NCBI GenBank assembly: GCA_002747255.1
Contig: PDUC01000013.1
Coordinates: 1-32,347 of the forward strand
Reading direction: 5' to 3'
DNA: 32,347 bases
Origin: Acidobacteriota bacterium
GTDB taxonomy: Bacteria > Acidobacteriota > Holophagae > Acanthopleuribacterales > Acanthopleuribacteraceae
Shown: positions 7,812-15,138 of the stretch, in pieces
How the letters are laid out: each line of letters begins with the position of its first letter
Numbering within the stretch: the stretch's first letter is position 1
Program-made: the position numbers and the translations under genes
The notes under the pieces: generated by a model
What the model was told of the DNA's origin: nothing
What the model saw: only the letters and a program-made list of their open reading frames with translations
Database searches by the model: none

Positions 7812-10268
7812 ATGAATTGGCTTTTGTTTCTCGGCTTCGTGTTTTCCCAGCCACAGCTCACCACCATGAGCGAAGCCTATTTTATCGGGCCATTTGAAAA
7901 AGCACCAGTTACCGGTGACGTGGACTGGCTGGAACTGAAGACCGACTGGCAACCGGAAATCCCGCCCATGATTCAACATGTTCAGTCAGGTGATCAAATC
8001 GACACAGGCGGAAAGCTCCTCACTTGGCAGAAAACAGATGCCATGGTACTGAAAAAGGCGGGTATCTACTGGGTATTGACCTGCTTGTGGAATGAAAGAG
8101 CCTGCAAGGTTGAATTGGAGATGAAAGGGGCGGACGCGGTTCAACTCTATGTGGACGGTGACCTCGAGCCAGTGTCTCCCTCGCCACAGGGCCATTGCGC
8201 GACCTTGCCTCTGCCAAGAGGCACATACAGGCTGGCCATTCGTCTCACTTCAAACTCCGATCAGCCCAATGCGTTCAGTTTGACCGCCAAGGGTGAAAAG
8301 GGTTTGGCATTCAGGGTGGATGAGAAAATCCGGCCTGCGCGTTTTTCGCGCATGCGGGAAATAGCAACCGCCGGCAATCTGGCGATCTCGAAGACAGGTC
8401 GTTATTACGCCCGAAAACGGACAAGCTATGATCGGCAAAATCAGAAGAGAAGTTCTGCAGCCGCCTGCTTTGATCATCAGGGCAACCTCATTGCGGCAAA
8501 TCTGCCAGGAAGTCCTCTTGGTTTTGCCGGTGAGAAACTCCTGTTGCAGGGAAAGAAAGGCCGTGTTCTGTTATACGATGTGAAAAGCGGGAAAACAGCT
8601 CAAATTCTCAAAGGTGAAACGGGTTTTAAGCTGTTGGAAATCAATAAAAAGGGCAATTTATTGCTGTTCTCTTCTTCCAAGGGCGTTCACATCAAAGCTC
8701 CCAAAGCCGAACACCGCCATATTCACTCCCGTCAAACCGTTACGGATTATCAGGTAAACCAGGTTCTATGGTTGTTGGATCTCCATACGGGTTATAGAAG
8801 GCAACTGACCGCGGTTGGAGATTATGTCCTGGATTCCGCCTGCTTTTCCCACAATCAGGCAAACGTTTTTTACACCGTCAGTGTTCCCATGCAACCGCGG
8901 CCCTGGTTTAAAGGTCAGCTTCATTCAGTTGATCTAAAAACAGGTCAGGATGACATTTTGGGTGAATACCACACGGGCTGGGAAGTCCGCTTGTGCGATC
9001 TGGCAGCTCTGCCCGATGGTAAAACCCTTTTGATGACAGGCCCTCCCGGTGAAACAGGAGCGGGAAAGCCGGAACGCAATGTGTATAACAGGCAACTGCT
9101 TGCCTTTGATCTTAAAGAGCGGCGTTTCAAGCGCATCTCCAGCCCTGAATCGGGGTCGTTCAATGCCTCTCACGCCAATGGTTTCCCGCAAGTGGTGGCA
9201 GACCGGGTTTTTGCTCTGATGGATGTCGGCTCAACCGCGAAACTGGTTGAGCTCATGCCGGGAGAACCCTATTGGAGTGAAAAGCACTATAACACAGAAG
9301 GCAAGACCATTCAGGCCGCTGCCATCTCTGCAGACGGCAATTACCTGTACTACAAGGCCTCTTCACAGAGTAAACCAGCCTTTCTCGCATTAGCCAATCT
9401 TCAATCCGGTAGCACGCAAGTGGTCGAGAACATCAATTCGGACCTGGAAGCAAACTGGAAGATTGTGAAGCCCGTCGATGTGAGTGTCCAACACGAAAAG
9501 GGCCATACCATTGAAGCGTGGGCCTACATACCGGACACACCCGATCGAAAAATACCCTTGGTTCTGTATTATTACGGCGGAGCGAGTCCCACCGATTCCG
9601 TGTTCAACGGAACGCATCAGTTCTTTGCCGCGAACGGTTATGCCGTGCTGGTTGTCAACCCGAGAGGCGCCTATGGTTTCGGGGACAGCTATGCAGATTG
9701 CCATGCGGGTGACTGGGGGAGCGCTTCTTCGCAGGATATTCTCTTCGTGCTGGATGCCTTTCTGGAAAAGACACCGCAAGTTGACTCGGAGCGAGTGGGT
9801 ATTTACGGTGGATCTTACGGCGGATTTATGACCGAGTACCTGGTGAGCATAACCGACCGCTTTGCCGCGGCTGTTTCGCTTTTTGGCATTTCAGATCTCT
9901 CTTCCTACTGGGGCGAAGGCGTTTGGGGCTGGACCTATGGCGATATGGCGCTGGGTGGAAAAACGCCCATGTTCGATGAGGATTACATGGTAGAACGCAG
10001 TCCTCTCTTCAGAGCGGAACACATTCACACGCCCTTGCTGCTGCTGCACGGAGAAGCCGATTTGAACGTGCGTCCGGAAGAGTCCATGCAGTTGTTTACC
10101 GCTTTGAAAATGCTGAACCGCCCTGTGGAGATGGTTCTGTTTCCCGGCGAAGACCACGGTATTTCGGGCACTTTTGAGAACAGAGAAAAACACCGCACCA
10201 TGATTCTGGAGTGGTTTGATAAGTACCTGAAAGGCCATGATGAAGCGTGGCAGAGTCGCTGGAGGTAA
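7812..10268 (+). CDS. Prolyl oligopeptidase-type (S9 family) serine peptidase, probably exported
   Basis: The protein has 818 residues. A short hydrophobic N-terminus (MNWLLFLGFVF) may be a signal peptide. Residues about 150-540 are beta-rich with repeated propeller-blade-like segments. The C-terminal alpha/beta-hydrolase domain starts near residue 560. The catalytic triad is visible: Ser668 in GGSYGG, Asp750 in HGEADLNVRPEES, and His782 in GEDHG. This arrangement matches S9 acylaminoacyl-peptidase or dipeptidyl-peptidase-like enzymes, which clip short peptides in the periplasm or cytoplasm. Substrate preference cannot be read from sequence. An AGGAG ribosome site (7801-7805) precedes ATG 7812. 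It follows the gamma-carbonic anhydrase by 2 bases and ends just before the TerB-like gene, so it belongs to the same operon. Confidence 0.88.
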   Translation: MNWLLFLGFVFSQPQLTTMSEAYFIGPFEKAPVTGDVDWLELKTDWQPEIPPMIQHVQSGDQIDTGGKLLTWQKTDAMVLKKAGIYWVLTCLWNERACKVELEMKGADAVQLYVDGDLEPVSPSPQGHCATLPLPRGTYRLAIRLTSNSDQPNAFSLTAKGEKGLAFRVDEKIRPARFSRMREIATAGNLAISKTGRYYARKRTSYDRQNQKRSSAAACFDHQGNLIAANLPGSPLGFAGEKLLLQGKKGRVLLYDVKSGKTAQILKGETGFKLLEINKKGNLLLFSSSKGVHIKAPKAEHRHIHSRQTVTDYQVNQVLWLLDLHTGYRRQLTAVGDYVLDSACFSHNQANVFYTVSVPMQPRPWFKGQLHSVDLKTGQDDILGEYHTGWEVRLCDLAALPDGKTLLMTGPPGETGAGKPERNVYNRQLLAFDLKERRFKRISSPESGSFNASHANGFPQVVADRVFALMDVGSTAKLVELMPGEPYWSEKHYNTEGKTIQAAAISADGNYLYYKASSQSKPAFLALANLQSGSTQVVENINSDLEANWKIVKPVDVSVQHEKGHTIEAWAYIPDTPDRKIPLVLYYYGGASPTDSVFNGTHQFFAANGYAVLVVNPRGAYGFGDSYADCHAGDWGSASSQDILFVLDAFLEKTPQVDSERVGIYGGSYGGFMTEYLVSITDRFAAAVSLFGISDLSSYWGEGVWGWTYGDMALGGKTPMFDEDYMVERSPLFRAEHIHTPLLLLHGEADLNVRPEESMQLFTALKMLNRPVEMVLFPGEDHGISGTFENREKHRTMILEWFDKYLKGHDEAWQSRWR

Positions 10269-10272
10269 AGCC

Positions 10273-10737
10273 ATGTCTTTCTTCCAGTCCATCCAGCGCG
10301 TGTTCCAATCCGGGGAACCACCCTCGCAGGATTTGAATGTGTCCATGGCCAAAGCCATGATTCTCCTTGAAGTCGCCCTGTTTGACGAGGAGTTTGCGCC
10401 CGTGGAGAGAGCGTGCATCAGGAAGCTTTTGAAGGATGAATATCAATTATCATCCGATGAGGTCGAACAACTGCTCCGCGATGCCGCCGAATACCGCAAA
10501 GACAATCCCGATATCTTCTATTCCACCAGAAAACTCAATCAGAGTTTGACGGTTAAACAAAAGGAAGAATTCATGGTTCAGGTATGGCGTGTGGTTTTAT
10601 CCGACGGTAAACTGGACTATTCGGAAGATGTACTCACACGAAAATTGGTCAATCTACTGCGTCTCGACCGTTCAACCTGGTTGAAAACCAAAAGAGAAGC
10701 AGAAAAAATGGAGTTAAATAATGATATCGATCAGTGA
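10273..10737 (+). CDS. TerB-like family protein
   Basis: The protein has 154 residues and is all-helical with the TerB-like pattern. The first half is MAKAMILLEVALFDEEFAPVE with a following LLKDEYQLSSDEVEQLL; the second is VWRVVLSDGKLDYSED with RKLVNLLRL. Acidic residues in the two LxDxxFxxxE-like segments would form the metal site seen in TerB structures. The family is annotated for tellurite resistance, but most members have no tested role. I prefer ATG 10273 to an in-frame upstream ATG at 10237 because GGAGG (10261-10265) precedes it and homology starts there. It overlaps the EF-P gene by 17 bases, so translation is likely coupled. Confidence 0.75.
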   Translation: MSFFQSIQRVFQSGEPPSQDLNVSMAKAMILLEVALFDEEFAPVERACIRKLLKDEYQLSSDEVEQLLRDAAEYRKDNPDIFYSTRKLNQSLTVKQKEEFMVQVWRVVLSDGKLDYSEDVLTRKLVNLLRLDRSTWLKTKREAEKMELNNDIDQ

Positions 10738-11287
10738 TTTTAAGAAAGGGGTTCGCTTTGAATCCGATGGAGCCCCCTGGCAGACCATGGAATTGACGGT
10801 TCACAACCCTTCCGCGAGGGGTGCCGCAACACTCGTTAAAGTCAAAGCCAGGAACCTGCTGACCGGGCAGGTTCTTTTGAAAACGTTCAAATCCGGTGAG
10901 ATGTTCGAGGAACCTGAATTAAAGAAAACGGAAGTTTCGTTTCTCTACGATCAAGGCGATGAAATAGTGGTTATGGATGAAGAAAACTACGATCAATACC
11001 ACATTCCCAAGGACAAAGTCGAAACGGCTCTGCCGTGGATGTCCGACGGCTTTCTGTTCTCCCTGTTGTGGTACAAAGGCGAAATCATACAAATCGATTT
11101 GCCTGATTCCATCGAGGTGCAAGTGTCAACCGTGGAGGGCGGAGCCAAAGGCGATACCGCCAGCGGTAAAGTTCTCTCCAAAGCCATCCTCGAAAATGGG
11201 CTTGAAATTCAGGTTCCCACTTACGTCAAGGAGTCCTCGCGCATTAAAGTGAACCCCAATACGCGCACCTTTCTTTCCAGAGCCTGA
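10721..11287 (+). CDS. efp: Elongation factor P family protein, EfpL/YeiP-type loop
   Basis: The protein has 188 residues with three beta-barrel domains: a KOW-like N-domain, an OB domain around 65-128 (FLYDQGDEIVVMDEENYDQYHI), and a C-terminal OB domain ending IKVNPNTRTFLSRA. EF-P binds ribosomes stalled at proline stretches and promotes peptide-bond formation. The loop that enters the peptidyl-transferase centre reads NPSARGAATLVK with Arg33 at the tip. It is two residues longer than the PGKGQA-type loop of classical EF-P and matches the loop of E. coli YeiP/EfpL (SPTARGAATL). Arg at the tip means lysine-modifying EpmA-type enzymes would not act on it. Whether it is the only EF-P of the organism or a paralogue cannot be told from this window. 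The start overlaps the TerB-like gene. Confidence 0.9.
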   Translation: MISISDFKKGVRFESDGAPWQTMELTVHNPSARGAATLVKVKARNLLTGQVLLKTFKSGEMFEEPELKKTEVSFLYDQGDEIVVMDEENYDQYHIPKDKVETALPWMSDGFLFSLLWYKGEIIQIDLPDSIEVQVSTVEGGAKGDTASGKVLSKAILENGLEIQVPTYVKESSRIKVNPNTRTFLSRA

Positions 11288-11308
11288 TCTCACAAGCAGA
11301 ATATCGTC

Positions 11309-12529
11309 ATGGGAAGGTCCTTCTACAACTATCTGTTAATTACTCTCAATTATTGGGGGTTTACGATTACAGATGGCGCTTTGAGAATGCTGGTGGTCCT
11401 TTTCTTTTATGAATCGGGATACAAACCGCTGGAAATCGCACTGCTCTTTCTCTTTTATGAGTTTTTTGGCATTGTAACCAATTTCTTTGGCGGCTGGATC
11501 GGTTCCAGAATGGGGCTGAAGTTCACCATGTACACCGGTCTGCTTTTGCAGATCCTCGCTTGTGTGATGCTGGCGGTGAATCCCCACTGGCTTTCCATAC
11601 CCTTTGTGATGGCCGCGCAAGCCATTTCCGGCGTGGCAAAAGACCTCAATAAAATGAGCGCGAAAGCCGGCATTAAACTGTTTACTCCCGGTGATTCCTC
11701 TTCCGCGCTCTTCAAATGGGCCGCTGTGCTGACGGGTTCAAAAAACGCCCTCAAGGGCTTTGGCTTCTTTGTTGGCGGTTTCCTTCTGAACGCGTTGGGC
11801 TTTCAAAAAGCGCTCTACTCCATGGCCGGAGGACTTCTTCTGGTGTTTATCATCACAGGTGTTCTGTTGCCTGGAAAATGGGGTAAATCCAAGAAAAAAA
11901 GCAAATTTAAACAGCTTTTCTCCAAAACCAGAAGTATCAACCTGCTCTCCGGAGCCAGATTCTTTCTGTTTGGATCCAGAGATGTCTGGTTCGTGGTTGG
12001 GCTGCCCGTTTTTCTGGAAGCGGTGCTGCACTGGGAGCATGTTCAGGTTGGCAGTTTCATGGCTGTCTGGGTCATTGGTTACGGTATGGTGCAGGCACTG
12101 GCACCCAAACTGCTCTGGAGCCCGCAAGGAAATAAACACCCAACAGGCAAAACCGCTTGTAAGCTGGTGGCAATCCTGACGGTCATACCCGCACTGCTGG
12201 CCTGTTTCGTTTACAGTGAATTGGCACTCAATGCAAGTGTGACCGCGGGTTTAATTGTTTTCGGTGTCGTGTTTGCCCTCAATTCAGCCGTTCACTCCTT
12301 TTTGATTCTGGACTATTCCGATCACGATAAAGTGGCTATGAATGTAGGCTTCTATTACATGGCCAACGCCGGCGGGAGACTGGCCGGAACGGTTCTTTCC
12401 GGTTTGCTCTATCAAATGGCGGGTCTCGCGGCCTGCTTAATGGCGTCTTTTGGCTTTCTGCTCCTTGCTACCCTCATAACCAGCAAACTGCCAGAAGGGG
12501 AGCCGACTCGACCAATGATTCGGCAATAG
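11309..12529 (+). CDS. arsJ: ArsJ-like MFS transporter (putative 1-arseno-3-phosphoglycerate exporter)
   Basis: The protein has 406 residues with about ten to twelve hydrophobic segments and belongs to the major facilitator superfamily. Family-diagnostic stretches of ArsJ are present: YWGFTITDGALRMLVVLFF, LFLFYEFFGIVTN, AKDLNKMSAKAGIK, TGSKNALKGFGFFVGG, and near the C-terminus NVGFYYMANAGGRLAGTVLS. ArsJ works with a glyceraldehyde-3-phosphate dehydrogenase that makes the unstable arseno-phosphoglycerate from arsenate, which ArsJ then exports. No gapdh, arsR, arsC or arsB is nearby; instead it closes a run with EF-P. Assignment to the ArsJ family is strong, but the substrate in this setting is inferred. 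It starts at ATG 11309, 21 bases after the EF-P stop, without a clear ribosome site. Confidence 0.85.
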   Translation: MGRSFYNYLLITLNYWGFTITDGALRMLVVLFFYESGYKPLEIALLFLFYEFFGIVTNFFGGWIGSRMGLKFTMYTGLLLQILACVMLAVNPHWLSIPFVMAAQAISGVAKDLNKMSAKAGIKLFTPGDSSSALFKWAAVLTGSKNALKGFGFFVGGFLLNALGFQKALYSMAGGLLLVFIITGVLLPGKWGKSKKKSKFKQLFSKTRSINLLSGARFFLFGSRDVWFVVGLPVFLEAVLHWEHVQVGSFMAVWVIGYGMVQALAPKLLWSPQGNKHPTGKTACKLVAILTVIPALLACFVYSELALNASVTAGLIVFGVVFALNSAVHSFLILDYSDHDKVAMNVGFYYMANAGGRLAGTVLSGLLYQMAGLAACLMASFGFLLLATLITSKLPEGEPTRPMIRQ

Positions 12530-12838
12530 GGTGATCAGACGGCTCACAGCTTGATCTGAAAAAGCCAATCACGCCTGCATGCCATTTAGATGAATCAGCC
12601 ACTTCAAGGCGTTGCAGTGTTGCAAGGGCGGGGCGTTTGTGTCATGTACAGGCTTTCTGAAGGTCTGGATTGAACCGCGGTTAGCAGATTTTGTGCGGGT
12701 GGTACGCCGGTCTTCTTTTCTTCGGATAAGCTATTCCTGCTGGGCAGCAAACTCGATAAGGGTTTAACCTTTGGGTTCTCTCATGTAGAATGGTGGTGTT
12801 CTGTAAGGAACGATCTTTTCTAAGAGGTGTGAAAAGGA
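12530..12838. other. Intergenic stretch with a candidate promoter for the zinc-ribbon/mnmA pair
   Basis: No gene is evident. A TAGAAT (12786-12791) preceded at 17 bases by TTTAAC (12763-12768) could drive the downstream two-gene unit. A small inverted repeat TTGCA-gtgt-TGCAA lies near 12616. I see no terminator with a T-run after arsJ. Confidence 0.4.
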
Positions 12839-13120
12839 ATGACTACCATTATTTTTATAGCGGTTTTAATTGCCATAACCTATGCCCTTTCATCCACACC
12901 TCAAACAAAGAAAAAGAAAAAAACGGCTTCTTTCGGTGGTCGTCAAAAGAGGTGGTCGTCTTCGGCCAGACCCGCCTTGCCTGTGGATAAAGGCCAGATG
13001 TTGCGATGCCATAATTGCGGAGCGTTCTTTCCTGAGAGCAGAGCCATTCGCTCGCAAGTTCACGATTTGGAGCTGCACTTCTGCTCGCAAAACTGCAAAG
13101 CGCATTTTAAAGTGCAATGA
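12839..13120 (+). CDS. Small membrane-anchored zinc-ribbon protein (PP0621-like)
   Basis: The protein has 93 residues. An N-terminal transmembrane helix (TTIIFIAVLIAITYAL) is followed by a basic linker with a lysine run (TKKKKKTA). A C-terminal metal-binding module has C-x2-C in RCHNCGAFFPES and C-x3-C in HFCSQNC, separated by about 25 residues. The layout resembles PP0621-type or TRASH-like proteins of unknown function. The zinc site is inferred from the four cysteines. The stop codon overlaps the mnmA start by four bases (ATGA), so the two are translated together. The ribosome site is AAAAGGA and lies unusually close to the ATG. Confidence 0.7.
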   Translation: MTTIIFIAVLIAITYALSSTPQTKKKKKTASFGGRQKRWSSSARPALPVDKGQMLRCHNCGAFFPESRAIRSQVHDLELHFCSQNCKAHFKVQ

Positions 13121-14193
13121 AGAAGAAAAGAGTTGTCGTGGGCCTTTCCGGTGGTGTGGATTCGGCTGTGGCCGCTTTGCTGTTGGTTCAGCAGGGCTAT
13201 GATGTTTTAGGCGTTTTCATGAAGAACTGGGAAGATGACAGTCCGGAATGCACAACCGAAAACGATCAGCGCGATGCCCGTCTGGTGGCGGATACCCTGG
13301 GTATTCCTTTCTATACATTTAACTTCGTAAAAGAGTATTGGGACAGGGTTTTCACTTACTTTCTGGAAACCTATGCCGCGGGACAAACTCCCAACCCGGA
13401 CATTCTCTGTAACAAGGAAATCAAGTTCAAGGCGTATCTGGAAAAAGCCATGCAGCTAGATGCCGATTTTATTGCAACCGGGCACTATGCTCGTCTCGCT
13501 CGTCAAGCGAACAGCGTTCAGTTGCTGAAAGGTATCGATCCTGGCAAAGATCAGAGCTATTTCCTCTACGCAGTGCCTGAAAAAGCACTTTTGAAATCGC
13601 TGTTCCCGCTTGGGAATCTCATGAAAACAGACGTGCGTCAATTGGCCAAATCGGCGGGTTTACACAATTGGAACAGAAAGGACTCGGTGGGGATCTGTTT
13701 CATTGGAGAGAGAAAGTTCAAAACCTTTTTAGAGGGCTATCTGCCAGGAAGGAAAGGGGATATGGTTGACCTGGATGGTCATGTCAAGGCAAGGCATGAC
13801 GGACTCATGTTTTATACAATCGGGCAGCGTCAGGGCCTTGGTATCGGCGGACCGGGAGCACCGTGGTTTGTGGCTGCCAAAAATCTGAAACGCAATCAGC
13901 TCATTGTGGTTCAAGGTGCAGATCATCCAGCACTGTTCTCAAAAGGGTTGTCCTGTTCGGATTTGTTCCTGATCAACGGTGAAAAACCCGATTTGCCTTT
14001 CCGATGCAGAGCGAAAATCAGATACAGACAGCCAGACCAGGACTGTCAAATCATAAAGGAAAAAAACAGTCAATGGATCGTTCGGTTCGATCTGCCGCAA
14101 AAAGCCGTTTCTCCCGGTCAAGCCATTGTCTTTTATCGCGATGACGTGTGCTTGGGCGGCGCTGTAATTGATCGACCCATTCGGGATTTTTAA
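13117..14193 (+). CDS. mnmA: tRNA-specific 2-thiouridylase MnmA
   Basis: This enzyme installs the 2-thio group of uridine-34 in tRNAs for Lys, Glu and Gln, using ATP to adenylate the base and a persulfide to deliver sulfur. The protein has 358 residues, normal for the family. The PP-loop SGGVDSAV lies at residues 11-18. Catalytic Cys98 is in NPDILCNKEIKF and Cys194 is in VGICFIGERKF; together they form the usual pair. The tRNA-binding region and a C-terminal beta-barrel follow, with YTIGQRQGLGIGG in between. It overlaps the zinc-ribbon gene by four bases. A cytosolic housekeeping enzyme; nothing looks damaged. Confidence 0.95.
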   Translation: MKKKRVVVGLSGGVDSAVAALLLVQQGYDVLGVFMKNWEDDSPECTTENDQRDARLVADTLGIPFYTFNFVKEYWDRVFTYFLETYAAGQTPNPDILCNKEIKFKAYLEKAMQLDADFIATGHYARLARQANSVQLLKGIDPGKDQSYFLYAVPEKALLKSLFPLGNLMKTDVRQLAKSAGLHNWNRKDSVGICFIGERKFKTFLEGYLPGRKGDMVDLDGHVKARHDGLMFYTIGQRQGLGIGGPGAPWFVAAKNLKRNQLIVVQGADHPALFSKGLSCSDLFLINGEKPDLPFRCRAKIRYRQPDQDCQIIKEKNSQWIVRFDLPQKAVSPGQAIVFYRDDVCLGGAVIDRPIRDF

Positions 14194-14368
14194 AACGCGA
14201 AGGGGATGCTTTTACAGAATTTTCCAGAGACAAAAACCGCTTATTTTTTCTTTAAACCCCTCTAACTCAAAAACTTTTCACAGCCTTAAAACACCAGCCA
14301 ACGGCTAAGTGTAAAAAAAGCGAAAAACAGATTGACTAATCTGGTATTAAGTGGACCTGTGTGATATA

Positions 14369-14374
14369 TATAAT
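14369..14374 (+). promoter_or_regulatory. Candidate -10 element of the hydrogenase operon promoter
   Basis: A perfect TATAAT lies immediately upstream of the Rex palindrome, so transcription would start within the operator. No good -35 sits at 16-18 bases (ATTAAG at 14346-14351 is poor); a TTGACT at 14332 is too far. The call rests mainly on its position next to the operator. Confidence 0.45.
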
Positions 14375-14392
14375 TTGTGAAATTATTCACAG
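14375..14392. promoter_or_regulatory. Rex operator (NADH/NAD+-sensing repressor site)
   Basis: TTGTGAAATTATTCACAG matches the Rex consensus TTGTGAA-N4-TTCACAA at every specified position except the last base. Rex leaves DNA when NADH rises, so the downstream NAD-linked hydrogenase would be induced under reducing, fermentative conditions. The site directly follows a TATAAT box, where a bound repressor would block initiation. The rex gene itself is not in the window. Confidence 0.82.
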
Positions 14393-14628
14393 AGTGAATG
14401 GGTTTACAGGAGGGGTGTTTTTGCTTTTGAGGGTTTTTCAGGGGAAGAGGAAAGGTTGAGCTATCCTAAATAAAACCATTGGAGTTCACTTCATGGGATA
14501 ACCCTTTCTTCCAAGTCATTACGAGCATTACTATGACTTGAAAAAAACAATTGAAAAGGTAAAAAACGCTTTTGAAACATCAGTCAGCAATCCAATAGTA
14601 TGGAAATAGAGCTTTCAGAGGTGAAAAA

Positions 14629-15138
14629 ATGAAACAGGTCTTAGGTAATGATCATGATGCCCTGGTTGACATTCTAGAGCATTATCCTCGCGGAGAAAGG
14701 GATGGATTGATTCCGCTTTTGCAGGAAGTTCAGCAACGTGAGGGTTATGTCTCGAAAAATTCTGTTGTTCGTATCGGGCAGTACTTGAATCTGCCTTCAA
14801 GTAAAATCTATGGTGTGGCTACTTTTTACAATCAGTTTCGATTTGCACCACTGGGGAAATATCACATTTCCGTTTGCAGGGGAACGGCATGTCACGTTAA
14901 AGGTTCCAAGAACATTCTGGATATACTTGAAAAATCACTGGAGATGAAAGCCGGTCAGACATCGCGCGATGGTTTATTCAGCCTTGAAGTCGTGGCGTGT
15001 ATTGGAGCGTGTGGTTTGGCGCCGGTCATCAGTGTCAATGGCGAATTTTACGCCAATATGGATGAAGAGAAAATTGAAAACCTGTTAGCCGAGTTAAAGA
15101 ACCAGGCAGAACTGGAAATGGCGGAGGTCGTGTCATGA
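14629..15138 (+). CDS. hydC: NAD-linked [FeFe]-hydrogenase subunit HydC (NuoE-like, thioredoxin-fold [2Fe-2S])
   Basis: The protein has 169 residues and is homologous to the 24-kDa NuoE subunit of complex I and to HndA/HydC. An N-terminal helical segment (LIPLLQEVQQREGYVS) precedes a thioredoxin-like [2Fe-2S] domain. The four cluster cysteines are visible as SVCRGTACHVKG (C-x4-C) and ACIGACGLAP (C-x3-C). IYGVATFYNQF is a family signature. In bifurcating hydrogenases this subunit relays electrons near the flavin subunit HydB. It is the first gene of the operon and its stop overlaps the hydB start by four bases, indicating coupled translation. Confidence 0.92.
   Translation: MKQVLGNDHDALVDILEHYPRGERDGLIPLLQEVQQREGYVSKNSVVRIGQYLNLPSSKIYGVATFYNQFRFAPLGKYHISVCRGTACHVKGSKNILDILEKSLEMKAGQTSRDGLFSLEVVACIGACGLAPVISVNGEFYANMDEEKIENLLAELKNQAELEMAEVVS

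Larger units (their letters stand above)
14194..14628. other. Long upstream region of the hydrogenase operon
   Basis: This 435-base gap holds the promoter and Rex site described separately, followed by a leader of roughly 240 bases before hydC. The leader has A- and T-rich stretches and a purine-rich AGGAGGGG near 14408 not followed by a convincing gene. I could not recognise a riboswitch or a T-box-like element. Confidence 0.5.

Noticed and set aside
14408-14459. Leader peptide before hydC (GTG 14415 or TTG 14421)
   Set aside because: The AGGAGG site is too close to the GTG, and the 13-15 codon frames show no regulatory codon run or attenuator hairpin.
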